Under the pieces are notes generated by a model. That model saw only the letters and a list, made by a program, of their open reading frames with translations, ran no database searches and was not told the DNA's origin. A stretch of DNA of 64,000 nucleotides from Dolomedes plantarius (lineage: Eukaryota; Arthropoda; Arachnida; Araneae; Dolomedidae): the NCBI GenBank assembly GCA_907164885.2, contig OU015492.1, forward strand, positions 199,922,620-199,986,619, written 5' to 3'. Below are positions 35,299 through 45,563 of this stretch, in pieces; the stretch's first letter is position 1, and each line of letters begins with the position of its first letter. The position numbers and the translations under genes are program-made.

Positions 35299-35700
35299 AC
35301 CAACAATATTTTTGCATATCATGGACGTAATACCAACTACGACAAGTTGACGAGTAACTCCGTTATTCTACTTATGACGTAATAGTCAATTCGAGTAATA
35401 GACTTCATTCTCATCCCGTGTCCATACTTTGAGATTTGCCTGATATGCAAAACCACCTGGAGGTTTCCAGCATAAATGCAGTGTGCCAGAAGAATGACAG
35501 GTAGTTCAGCCGATGCACTCGGTGTGTTCGTTAAGGTTATTTACGCCGTGATTTTTGTGTTGAATAAAAGTGTGTTTTTAAATTTACCGATTGTTTATTT
35601 ATGCTTCCGGCTGCTGAACACCAGTACCGTGTACCCATTGTACCCGACGCCGAGGGGGACTTCACAATCTATGTGTTCTGTAATGGAAATACGTTAGTCA
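35299..35700 (+). mobile_element. LTR-like segment 3
   Basis: GC is higher than in the surroundings. The order is a TATA-like GCATAAATGC (about 35469), AATAAAAGTGTG (about 35564) as a poly(A) signal with GT-rich downstream sequence, then GTACCCGACGCCGAGGGGGA. This suggests a solo LTR or a promoter fragment of another retroelement. No partner copy or terminal TG/CA pair was found. Confidence 0.3.
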
Positions 35701-35810
35701 TCAACAGGGAAAGTGTGTACCGACATCATACGTTAGCACATACGTCTAACACATAGCGTATAACACATACGTTAGCAACATACGTTAAAACAATACAAAC
35801 ACATCGATTT
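35701..35810. repeat. Short ACATACGTTA-type repeats
   Basis: CATACGTTAGCA, CATACGTCTAAC, CATACGTTAGCA and CATACGTTAAAA follow each other within about 75 bp. Confidence 0.7.
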
Positions 35811-36736
35811 TCATTTACATCGCATACTAGTAGTTTTCTAAAAACACCTTGTTTGTGTACAATATACTATTCTAAACGCGAATTAGCAAATAATTACGAA
35901 TTTGTAACTCACGTAAGATATTTAAAATAGTTTCTATAATAAAAAAATACAATATGATTTTATTTTTCACATCACTGATGGAAAATATATCCTATTTTAG
36001 TCACATTGTATGTACGTGCTGCATTATACTCGCATATTTTTACATTTCATAGACTGAATAGCATTCGCAGAGGAATATTTGATACATACATACAGTCCAT
36101 TACATATATCTATTCACCTTGCAGACATAGTGATTCTTTTAGCGTTTCTTTCGGATATTAAACATCAAGAAGAGTAACTATGAACATTTCTGCAGCTGGA
36201 AAAAATCAATCGTATTTCTGATTCAGTTATTACATAACTCAAAAAGTGTGTAGGCATTCTGAATCCAACCGAATGCTGATGAATATCATATTCCCTTAAG
36301 ATACATAATTTATTTGTAAAGCATCTTACGTCTAAAATAACAGTTACATAAACTGCAACTTTCTAACATTTTATTTGCTTGAAGTATCTTAAATTCTCGA
36401 ATATCCTAAAAGTCTTTACTTAGAGTAATAATTTTTAATATATTAGTGTGTGCAAGGTTTCAGCTACTTGGTGTCGAAAATTGTAAAAAAGTAAATACGG
36501 AAAAACGGAAGAGGAGTTTGCTTAGCAAATTCTAGAGACTTATTATATGATATTGCATATATGATATTAAATATTGTGGCTGTATTATTTACACAGAAAT
36601 GGATGTACACAGGATGAACGCAAATTGAAATGAAATAGAACGTGAGTGTTGATATATATTTCCTTATACAATACTCACCTAGGGCTTTGATACAAATACT
36701 TTTACAGATAAATATCACAATATTGGCTAGCACTGA

Positions 36737-36740
<4 letters not shown>
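35811..36740. other. AT-rich non-coding DNA
   Basis: No gene supported. An 89-codon minus-strand frame at 36464-36733 is hydrophobic but has no recognisable motif. Confidence 0.4.

Positions 36741-36806
<66 letters not shown>
36741..36806. repeat. (TA)n-(TG)n microsatellite
   Basis: A TA run followed by a TG run. Confidence 0.9.
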
Positions 36807-36808
<2 letters not shown>

Positions 36809-37313
36809 TATATAAAATTTTTAGAGAAAGGGGAACAGTTAAATAATTTACAGGGGGTTTTCAGGATAGTTTATTTTCGTGGCGTTAAAACGTCACTGTT
36901 TTTTCGTATTTCGAGACGCGCGACAGAATTTAAGACAGAAGAAACCACGGGGAAAATCTGTTCATAGCATCGACTTGGTTGGCAGGAAATAACTCCACCC
37001 CAGCCTCATCTTCGGTGGTGATGTGTAAGACAGTATTCTAGAAGCTTGAAACAAAGAGTAGGTTAGTTAGACCGGGATGCGAATTCGATGAAATTGGATA
37101 TCGGGTGAGACGCTCCGCGTTTTGGAAATGGCGAGCGCTAGACGCTGTGTTAGCTGGAGAGTAGTTTCACCTTGAATATAAGTAATAAACATCGGAAAAT
37201 GGACATCGTTCTATATCTTATTGTGTCGGAGTTCCTTTCCACAATGCCACGGACTTGTATGAATACGAAAGACTGCGAAATCCTATGAAAAGGCGAGCGG
37301 GATTCAACGCTTT

Positions 37314-37315
<2 letters not shown>
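36807..37315. other. GC-richer unassigned segment
   Basis: Contains GTAATAAACATCGG (about 37180) and balanced composition (for example GGTGAGACGCTCCGCG). It could be an LTR or a retroposon UTR; no partner or coding motif was found. Confidence 0.3.

Positions 37316-37354
<39 letters not shown>
37316..37354. repeat. (AT)n microsatellite
   Basis: An AT run that ends exactly at the start of the palindromic element at 37355. Confidence 0.9.
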
Positions 37355-37356
<2 letters not shown>

Positions 37357-38095
37357 GGGTGGTCATAAAGAAACTTTGCCAATATATTGACCTCTAGCGG
37401 CCGTTCCGTTCAACCTACCAAGATCAGATTTCAGATATAGTTATTCAGAGGTATGAGCTAGGAATTGTGAGTACGGCAACATAGTGACACTCACGGTTAC
37501 GGTTATAGGTATAGAAACTCGAAATGTTCAAATGTCAACGCCCACTTTTTCCCATCGCAAAATTCTCAGCACATGCAAAAGCCCAAAAAAGAGTTGGAAC
37601 GGTAAGTGTATCACAAAAAACGGACGCGTTATGCACGCACAAAAAAAGCTCTGCGAACGGCCAACAAAGACACGATAACAAAGGAAATTTGCATATGACA
37701 GCGGCTAGAAACCAACCACAGAACGCCGTTTGCCAGATATTCAGCGTAGAAAACTGACAAAAAAGCTCTCTGATCGTGTTTTTGTAAGCCATTCGCAGAT
37801 GTGTTTTTTTTGTAAGTGCATAACGCGTCCGTTTTTGTGATACACGTACCGTTCCAACGCTTTTTAGGGTTTTCACATGCGTTGAGCATTTTGCGACGGG
37901 AAAAAGTGGGCGTTGAAATTTGAAAAATTCGAGTTTCTATACCTATAACCGTAACTGTCAGTGCACTTGGTTCCCGTTCACAGAATACCGAGCTCAGACC
38001 TCTGAATAACTATATCTGAATTCTCATCTCGATTTGTTGAACGGAACAGCCTCTAGAGGTCCATATATCGGCAAAGTTTCTTTATGACTACCCGA
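37355..38095. mobile_element. Long palindromic (fold-back) element, TA-flanked
   Basis: CCGGGTGGTCATAAAGAAAC at the left matches the complement of TCGGGTAGTCATAAAGAAAC at the right. The inverted arms extend inward to about 37695 and 37757, sharing TTCAACGCCCACTTTTTCCC-like sequence, GTTGGAACGG and CGGACGCGTTATGCAC. The unpaired centre is only about 60 bp. Small open frames inside are by-products of the palindrome and show no certain transposase motif. TA outside both ends suggests a Tc1/mariner-type origin. Confidence 0.8.
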
Positions 38096-38426
38096 TATAA
38101 ATATGCATGCAGGAAACGAATCCTGTAATCAAAGAAATAACATGGGGATTCCGGCTGCACTATACACGTAATCAATGGCACTACATATTTTATTTTTGCA
38201 CTGCCATGAATAGAAAACAATGTGGTCTAAAATATCCGTTAAACCAAGGACATTGACCTCTAGGATACGTCTCTAGAGATTCATAATGTGAGTTAAAGGA
38301 ATAAGAATTTATAAGTTCATTGTATAGAAGAAAAATATTTTTTGTAAATTAAAACTGGGCCTATATTTAGAGGACTGTTTTTTTTTCAACTTTTGAATTG
38401 TATATTATTAATTTCTCATTACTTAC
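38096..38426. other. Non-coding DNA
   Basis: No feature recognised. Confidence 0.35.
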
Positions 38427-38729
38427 TCTTTCTAAAAAAACGTTGTTGTTATCAACGAAATGAATGTATTTTCTCATGTTCTCCACATATTTAACCACAT
38501 TTTTAGAGCAGTGATGGAAGGGATCACAATATTTTTCAGTTATAATTTTTTTTTCCGGAGACGATAAATTTCTTTTGCACTAGACGTATGCTCCGTGTTT
38601 CTTTTCGGATTTCCAAAGTTGCTTCCCCTGTCGAGTCCCGCTGTAAGAATCATCTGCAAAAAGTGGGGTTTTAACCTCAGCTTCTTGGCTTTGAATTAGC
38701 TTCTTCACCTCTGTACTACACTGTGACAT
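38427..38729 (-). pseudogene. Possible exon or gene fragment, one in-frame stop
   Basis: The minus-strand frame from ATG 38729 reads MSQCSTEVKKLIQSQEAEVK and TPLFADDSYSGTRQGKQLW, meets TAG at 38582-38580, then continues as CKRNLSSPEKKIITEKYCDP and YVENMRKYIHFVDNNNVFLE. It ends at a perfect donor (AGA then GTAAGT, 38426-38421). An AG acceptor lies just upstream (CAG at 38723-38721). The composition is protein-like and regular through the stop, so it could be a recently decayed host exon or a transposon exon. I do not recognise the family. Confidence 0.3.
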
Positions 38730-39109
38730 AAGAATTTAAATTTCATTCCTCACAAGTTTAGATCAAAGCTGTCATATTGTATTTTGCCACAGATGGGGGG
38801 TGGGGGTGGAGGGTGTATTTTCCCATTTATAAAGGACAATTTTATATCATGATGCAAAAACATTTTTAATTTCAAATTTATTACTCAAAAATAACATTTT
38901 TTTTCAGTCATATTAATTAATCCAAAAGAAGGAAAAAAAGGATATTTGCACATAATGCTGTAAATTTTTAATCATTTTAATACAGGATTAACACAAATGA
39001 ATGACAGGATTTTAAATATTTATATTTTCCGTACTATTACACATATTTCAATAGGAGTTATACTAAATTCAAGAAAAATATACCAATTTTTATTTTCTAT
39101 TGCAAATGT
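38730..39109. other. AT-rich non-coding DNA
   Basis: No gene recognised; a short G-rich run (GGGGGGTGGGGGTGGAGGGTG) lies at about 38795-38815. Confidence 0.35.
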
Positions 39110-39565
39110 TTGATGTGTGACCGATTTTGTTACACGACAAACATCTAATCTGCAATTAAGTTCCTTTCACACATTTTGTAGTATCACACTGTCAATGGCT
39201 CCTAATGCTGCACAAATGCGTTATTTAAGTTCTTGCAGTGTTTTCGGCATCGGAGTTGCATAAACAGTGTCTTTGACGCAACCCCATAAAATGAAATCAC
39301 ATGGCATCAGGTCCAATGATCTTGGGGGACCATGTGATTAATGGTAAATCACTGTCATCCGCACGCCCCATCCATCGGTGTGGAACCTCCTCGTTAAAGT
39401 AAGCACGCACATACAAACACCAATGGGCTGAAGCAGAAATAACTGAGAAAACCCTTGTATATTCTAATACGCAAAAACTCTTCTCTGTCATTGTCGCCAT
39501 TTTAGGATTTCAGTCACAGCGTTCTATGAATGTGCTGCCATTTATTGATTGGCGGTGGAAAAAAA
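39110..39565 (-). pseudogene. Tc1/mariner-class transposase relic, internally deleted
   Basis: The minus-strand frame from ATG 39500 reads MATMTEKSFCVLEYTRVFSV, then LYVRAYFNEEVPHRWMGRAD and LPLITWSPKIIGPDAMSFYG, followed by VASKTLF in the same direction. The pattern FNEELPHRWIGRxG...WPPRSPDLTPxDFFLWGxVK is a family of arthropod DDE transposases that I recall. Here the helix-turn-helix start is joined directly to the C-terminal third, so the DDE core is mostly gone. Further minus-strand pieces to about 39110 (C-x-R-x-x-I...S-H-I-K-H-L) match the usual tail. The right end reads ACAAGGTTTTTTTCCACC; the left end was not found. Confidence 0.55.
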
Positions 39566-41999
39566 CCTTGTATATTTTTCTTTAATTTCGTGTATCACGT
39601 ATTCCAATACGTGTAATATTTTTTAAAATACAAATTTTAAAATACGGTTATTCATTTGAGCAAACCCGGTACTATGCTGTTGCGATTATTTGTAACATCT
39701 TTATCAATTTTTCCCCATTATGACAAGGAAATAAGAAAAATTTAAAAACTAATTAAATACAAGCGTATAGGAAACTTTTTGGGTAGCTTTTATTAACGCG
39801 AATCTATTTGTGTGTCTGCTTTTCATTTACAGTCATGGAAGAAGTATTCATCATGCAAGTAATGGGGATCTTTATCACGTAATTACTAAGCTCACTCTTT
39901 AAATCGCTGAGATCCGTGTAACCATTCAAATACTCTAAGGTAATAAAACTTTCTAGGTGATAAAACTTTCGTCGACAGTGATTACAGCAATAGCATTGAG
40001 ACAAACTCACCTATAGTATGTTATACGCTTTATTTTACACTACCTGAAAGAGATACGTTAATTTCATTACTGTGTTGCAAAATCGGGTGAAACGATGGTT
40101 TGAATTAAAGATAAATATTCAGCCCATTCTTGAAAACGCGAAAATTTATTCTCATTAACGATAATAATTTATATTTAATAGGAGAAAGAAACAGAATTTG
40201 AAGGGAATTCCAAAGTTACTCTTCGAAACAAACAATATATTTAAGTTTCTTTTAATTAAAAACTAGTTTTAGAAATGCTTTTGAATTTCATGGTTTCTAT
40301 CTATTAGAAGTTAAATTCACCTTCTTCCTTCCTGCTGTCAAAATAAAAACAACTTTCGTCTTTACAATTGAAAATAATGGAAGAACAGTGCATTAAAATG
40401 TGAAAAGGAACATTAAAAAAATGCTTCTAAATAAAATGAACTTGTAAATACTGGAGATAAAAACTTAATATAAAAAATTAAGCTGAAGTTATAATTTCTA
40501 AAAAGAAATTTTATTATGGTACGTAAAGAAACAAAATATGTTTTTATTAAAATTAAACAATAATGCTTGCTAAAATTCAATTAGGAAGACTTATTTCCAT
40601 TATTCTATTATTAATTTACCAATTATTAAATATTTCTATTCTTTTCACGTGTCTTAGAAAAGTGTTACATTGCATGAAAAAAATTCTCTTGTTTTGACTT
40701 TTAATATCTTTTTTTTGTTACATATTGATCACTACTGAACTAAACTTCGTAAGATATTCAGAAAAGCTCCGAGACTTTTTTTGATAAACTGAGGACTTTT
40801 GTTCCCATACATTTAGAAACATCTTTCATTAAGGAACCTCAAAATCTTCTCTACGGAATAAACCAACCGTACTGAAATAGAGAAAAAAGTATATATTTTT
40901 TATAAAAAATCATGATTTGGAATTCTGAAAAAAATAGTGCGAATAATTTTTGATGATAAAAAATGTTAAATTATGTATATGACATTAATTCAATCTACAT
41001 ATAGGATGGTAAAATTAATTCATACGCAATTTTAGATTGAAACACTGATTAATCTTTTTTATAAACCCTACGAATTTCTGTAAGTCACATAAATTTAAAG
41101 AAATAAAATTCCCACTAACTTAATTTCTTTTTCTGATTTGTAAAACTAAAAACTATTTTTTAAAGCTTTATAACTCTGGTTTCATAACGCATTTTGGAAT
41201 GCATTTAAAAAAAAAAAATTGGAAATTAATTACAGCGAAAAAAATATCGGGAAATAATATTCGAGTTCTTTAAGTTGAAATGGAAAAGAATCCTTTAATA
41301 TTTTTATTTTCACTGATTATTTTTAATTATAAGTACGTAAAAAAAAATTATGATACATTCTCCTAATTCTATATTTTAATTTTAGTTGTCATGTTATTGA
41401 ATGATATGGCTTACTTTCAAGATATGCTGTTATATTACTATACTTTCAAACTATGTTATGATCTTCACTTTTGAGATTTATTTCTTCATCACCTGAAAGA
41501 CAACATATTACCTTTATCAATGTTCAAAATCTCTTAGTTGTTAAAACGTCGTTATGAAACCTACACTGCAGAAACTAATAGTGTTTGATCCGAGATTTTT
41601 TTTTCCATTTACCTTAAGGGGTGCCTGATTCTGTACTCGATTGTCTTTCTTAACATATTCCCCCTCTTGCTGCTACATCACTCTAATAAATCGAAGATGC
41701 AGGATCCCAGATGAAAACTATCTAGGTTTTGTGAAAGCCTTTCGCTGCTGACGTAAGTGTTTTTCAAATGACTTTCGAATGTAAAAAATCATTCCACTCG
41801 CATTTACCGGAATTTTTTCTTTAGACATAGCTCAATACGATATAAGGCTACCTCTGTTCAGTTTTCTCTGTATTATCTGCATTTTATAGAGTGATACAGA
41901 TTTATGTGTGCTGAAACAGTTTATGTTGCTTAAAGAGGCGTTTCTGTTGACCTCGCAGACTTTATACCCTCGTGATGAATGGAAGTAAATTATCATCTG
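39566..41999. other. AT-rich non-coding DNA
   Basis: About 2.4 kb without supported features. Homopolymer A/T runs are common and no open frame shows a recognisable motif. Confidence 0.45.
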
Positions 42000-42001
42000 T
42001 A

Positions 42002-42595
42002 CCCCAGTCAAAATAGACCCGATTTTGACGAATGGCTAAAAAAAATATGAAAGTTTTGAAATTTGGTGGAGATGTTTGTTTAGGCATGCTAATGAACATA
42101 CTAAAAGTCCCCACCGATCAGACTTGAGCTTTCACCGCCATCTTGGAAAATGTGTACACTTTTTTGGTTTTTTGGAAATAACTTTAAAATTATTGATTTT
42201 ATAAAAAATAATTAAATACAAAAATTAAAGAGAATTAAATTATGAACAAAAACCATTCATAACATTTTAAGTGTCTAACAGGAACAAAGATAAATGACTT
42301 TGAAAAGAGCGCACTATCACATCTGGGACGCGCAAGCGCGGTTCCAAATCGAGGTGGGGGGAAATACCCGCGCATGTGCATACCATAATTAGCCAAATTA
42401 GTTTTACACTAAATGGGAAGGTTTTTTGTATTTTTCCGAATAACTAGGGAAATATTAACTTTACGTAAAAAAAGTTTATTTCAAAAATTCAAAAACATTA
42501 AATTATGTACAAAAATGATTTTATAAATTTTTGTCGTGAACCTAACAGGAAGAGATATTCACTATAAAATGCACGTTGATAAGGGAGGTAGCTTC
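42002..42595 (+). repeat. Left inverted terminal repeat
   Basis: 594 bp matching the right repeat inverted. Landmarks are GTTTAGGCATGCTAATGAAC, GTCCCCACCGATCAGACTT, CTAACAGGAACAAAGATAA, the CpG-rich GACGCGCAAGCGCGG, and GATAAGGGAGGTAGCTTC at the inner edge. The outer 60 bp differ from the right copy by a small insertion (ACCCGATTTTGACGA region). Confidence 0.9.
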
Positions 42596-42790
42596 TACAA
42601 AAAACAATGCACTAAAAACATATATTATATTTTTTTATAAGTCTAACACGAACAAAGATAATTGACTTTGGAAAGAGCGCACTATCACACCAGGGACGCG
42701 CATGCGTGGGTGCCCAATGCGATGGAAGACACGCGCATGTGCATACCGTAAGGCTCCAAATCGGTCTTACCCTAGTATTTTCCTAGCCAG
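42271..42790 (+). repeat. Subterminal direct repeat pair, CpG-rich
   Basis: GTCTAACAGGAACAAAGATA...GAAAAGAGCGCACTATCACA at 42273 recurs as GTCTAACACGAACAAAGATA...GGAAAGAGCGCACTATCACA at about 42641, just inside the terminal repeat and ahead of the gene. Both are followed by GACGCGC and CGCGCATGTGCATACC. It may hold binding sites or the promoter of the gene; this is inference. Confidence 0.75.
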
Positions 42791-42828
42791 TTAATAGTTA
42801 GTCACCGTTCCGTGTGCGTCTGTGAACA

Positions 42829-43150
42829 ATGGCTGATACGGAACTATGTTTTATATGTAAAAAATTAATTTCAAATGATGATTTCGTGAATGTAGGAGAA
42901 AAGGGGATCGACGCTTTAAGAAAAGTGTCCAAAGAAAAGACAATAAGCATGAACAGTTGGAACATTTAAAATCTGTTTAGGTTCATTCGTTGTGTCGGAG
43001 AAATTACACCAGACCAGGAAGTATAAAAGTTGATTTAAAAAGAAATGCAGAAATCGCGTCAACATCCTAAGTGAAGAGCGCGCGGTAAGTTTACGATCTT
43101 TGTTACCTCAGTTCGATTTTCGAACAAAATGTCTCTTTTGTAAGATCAGT
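42829..43150 (+). pseudogene. Decayed N-terminal zinc-finger region of the 4.1-kb element
   Basis: ATG 42829 opens MADTELCFICKKLISNDDFV, with GEKGIDALRKVSKEK following. A one-base shift then gives DNKHEQLEHLKSV, an in-frame TAG, and VHSLCRRNYTRPGSI. A further stretch reads LRSLLPQFDFRTKCLFCK before the frame shifts again. The pattern C-x2-C...V-H-x2-C-R-x2-Y-T-R plus C-L-F-C looks like two zinc-binding segments and matches my memory of the N-terminus of this protein family. At least two frameshifts and one or more stops are present here. Confidence 0.65.
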
Positions 43151-43850
43151 GATAGACGAAGAATTCAAAGCAAGACAAAAGAAAAAAACAACTGACAGGC
43201 GAAGAACTATATACGAAGTTAGGAGTCTCGAAATGAAAAACAAAGTTCTTGAAGCTGTAGAGAATAGACATGACCAGTGGGGAGAGGAAGTTCAGTGTCG
43301 TTTAATAAATGTTCCTGATTTAGTTGCAGCTGATGCGATTTATCACCAAGATTACTTCATGACTTTTTTTCTACACACTGCACCAAACAGAAAGAGAGGG
43401 CTGCCTGAGTCGGATTACGTCTCAGCAGCTGTAGACGAAATATCCTTCTTCCTTGATAATAATGGCGATTGTCAATTCTCACTACCCGAACTCAAATCTC
43501 AAATTACAGGGCTAGTTCCAGACGACATCACTTTGAGAAATAAGTTGAAACAAAAATACGGGGATGGCATTATTTTTGCTTCAAACTCCAAAACAGTTAC
43601 TGTCATAAGTTTACGTAATACTGGAATGAAAGTCTTATCAGACTCTTGGTACGACAAAAGGATACGAAATGATCGTGAGGAGCGTCTACGAATAGTACAA
43701 ACTGCTGCAGCCATAATAAAAGAAGATATCCAGACACCAGTTTATGACACTCATTGCTACCCTCCAACTGATACCTTTTTCAGAGATATGAACAAGGGCA
43801 TTCCAGAAAGCCTAAAATCTTTTTTGGAGCACTTGATTATTAAAATTTAA
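43149..43850 (+). pseudogene. Longest open part of the 4.1-kb element protein (233 codons)
   Basis: An uninterrupted frame ending at TAA 43848-43850. It follows directly on the Cys-rich start: VRSLEMKNKVLEAVENRHDQ, WGEEVQCRLINVPDLVAADA and IYHQDYF, with the Asp-Leu-Val-Ala-Ala-Asp-Ala-x-Tyr-His motif typical of the family. Next come DEISFFLDNNGDCQFSLPEL and LRNKLKQKYGDGIIF. I know no experimentally assigned function for this region. It breaks at an A-rich site near 43845, after which the next frame continues the protein. The first ATG in this frame is probably not a real start. Confidence 0.7.
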
Positions 43851-43859
43851 AATAATTGC

Positions 43860-44365
43860 TAAGGCGGAAAAAAAGTCACTTCAATAGCTCACGTCATTAT
43901 AACAGCGCTAAGGCCACGATCATTTATGTCTCCTCTGCTCAATGGTCTTACTTTATTTTTGTACAAAAAATTCTGTTCCAAGAATTTAATAACAATGCTC
44001 TCGAATTTGGGATTTTGTTCTTACTATGAAGCCCAAACACTTGTGATTTCAGACATAAATTATCCGCAACCCCAAATGCGCGAGGGATCATTCTGCCAAT
44101 TCGTATTTGACAATGCATATTTCAATGTGTCGACAATCGATGGCCTGAATACGTTTCATAGCATGGGGGCATTGCTTGTTTTACTCCAGTGTCAGCAGTG
44201 GAACCCGGGACGAAGATAAAAAAAATTAACCGAACTTACATCCGCATCGACCATAGGCAAAAGGGGAATCATTCCTCTGGAAACGTTTGAAAATTTTCGA
44301 GGGCCTGAATTAAAAACAATTACTATCGAAGATTTGAATGCCTTAAATCCTTTAGCGGAAGTTTA
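43860..44365 (+). pseudogene. Core segment 1 of the 4.1-kb element protein
   Basis: The frame reads KKVTSIAHVIITALRPRSFM, SPLLNGLTLFLYKKFCSKNL and LSNLGFCSYYEAQTLV, then CQFVFDNAYFNVSTIDGLNT and FHSMG. After a one-base shift it continues GGIACFTPVSAVEPGTKIKK, and later GIIPLETFENFRGPELKTIT and IEDLNALNPLAEV. The FDNA-x-FN...DG-x-NTFHSMGG block is the most recognisable signature of the family. The D of FDN is a candidate catalytic acid, by inference only. Confidence 0.65.
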
Positions 44366-44369
44366 ACAC

Positions 44370-45130
44370 TGCCTAAGACATCTGATATCTCCTGGATGAG
44401 TGCTAAGTGGTTAGGTCTTCCACAGATACCTGAATGGAAAGGATGTTTCCATTGTATAACCAGAAACTAGCCTTGTGAAAAGACCAAAGTAATACCCCTT
44501 CCTTTTGTTAATTCACCACCAAGCAAGTATGACACCATTTTCACTGTGCTGAAATATGCTGCCCAGCAGTGTGTTAAACTGCACCAAAAGTCTTGCATAC
44601 TCACGTTTGACCAACCACTGTATATTAAAGCTCGAGAGATAGTCGCAGCAACATCCAATCCATTATTATCAAGTTGTATTGTGAGGCTTGGTGGATTCCA
44701 TCTTTTAATGTCATTCTTAGGCTGCATTGGATACATAATGGCTGGAAGTGGGTTAAAAGAAATGCTCACTTTTGATATATGCACCTACGTCAGTAGAAAA
44801 AATGTTGCCTGGCCATGCATATGCTAGGGCTGTCCGAGCTCATTTATTGACCCAAACAACTTTAGCAAAAATAATTTTTGACGGCATGGACATATCGGAT
44901 TTGGAATGTAAAAATATCCGTGAGTTGTTTCGAGATTTTGCTACTGAACCACCATCGCAAGAAACCTTAAAAGCACTCACTCAAATACGAGCCATCGAAA
45001 TTAAAATGAGGAAGACTTTGGAGCACCTGAAAAAGAAAGGCCCAACTGCCTGTGGGGCTGGAAGCGTCAAGAGAAAATTCTTGTGTCCATCACAACTATG
45101 GATGCAGTAGCTCCCGATTCAGTTTTAAAC
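44370..45130 (+). pseudogene. Core segment 2 of the 4.1-kb element protein
   Basis: Pieces in successive frames read WMSAKWLGLPQIPEWKG, then TVLKYAAQQCVKLHQKSCI, LTFDQPLYIKAREIVAATSN and CIVRLGGFHLLMSFLGCIGY IMAGSGLKEML. After a shift at about 44780 it continues with APTSVEKMLPGHAYARAVRA and HLLTQTTLAKIIF, then IRAIEIKMRKTLEHLKKKGP. TFDQPLY and SGLKE supply acidic residues that, with FDNA upstream, could form a DDE-like triad. That is a hypothesis from spacing and conservation, not shown. Confidence 0.65.
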
Positions 45131-45457
45131 ATGGTGTTTTGCAACTGTAAGACTGACTGTGGAGTAAGATGCGGATGTCGGAAAGCAGGCATCAACTGCA
45201 CAACGGCCCGCAATAATTGCAATGCTGTATGTCAGAAGGGTATCAGCCCTGTTGATGATGACGATCGAATGAAAGAAGTTGATGGATGGGCCGATGCTAG
45301 CGGATCCATAGACGATCTATACATGCCTGACGAAGGGGAGAATCTCGTACCGAAAAAAAAACACGTAAATCCTGAAGCAGATAAGCTTCGCAATGGAAAT
45401 CTGATAGTGAATACCCCCAAGTTTACTACATTCATGTATAAAATTAATAATGATTAA
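45083..45457 (+). pseudogene. C-terminal tesmin-like CXC cysteine cluster
   Basis: The frame reads DAVAPDSVLNMVFCNCKTDC, then GVRCGCRKAGINC, TTARNNCNAVC, followed by an acidic tail (DDDDRMKEVDGW, YMPDEGENL) and TAA at 45455-45457. The spacing C-x-C-x3-C-x3-C-x-C...C...C...C resembles the CXC/CRC domains of tesmin-type DNA-binding proteins, which chelate zinc and bind DNA. One expected cysteine after TTA is R. The gene stops about 105 bp before the right terminal repeat. Confidence 0.65.
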
Positions 45458-45563
45458 TTATCTACATAGCCAAAAACATTAAAGTCTATTTTCTTGTGTT
45501 TAAAGAATGCCGAACTGTGGGAGAGGTTAGAAATTCAAAGAAGAGCGCCTACAACGAGACTTT

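Noticed and set aside
37484..37889. Open frames of 64-113 codons on both strands in the palindromic element
   Set aside because: They mirror each other because the DNA is an inverted repeat, and no transposase motif is recognisable.
39825..39885. Mini-exon after TTTTCATTTACAG
   Set aside because: A plausible acceptor, but the donor is weak and the coding piece too short to support.
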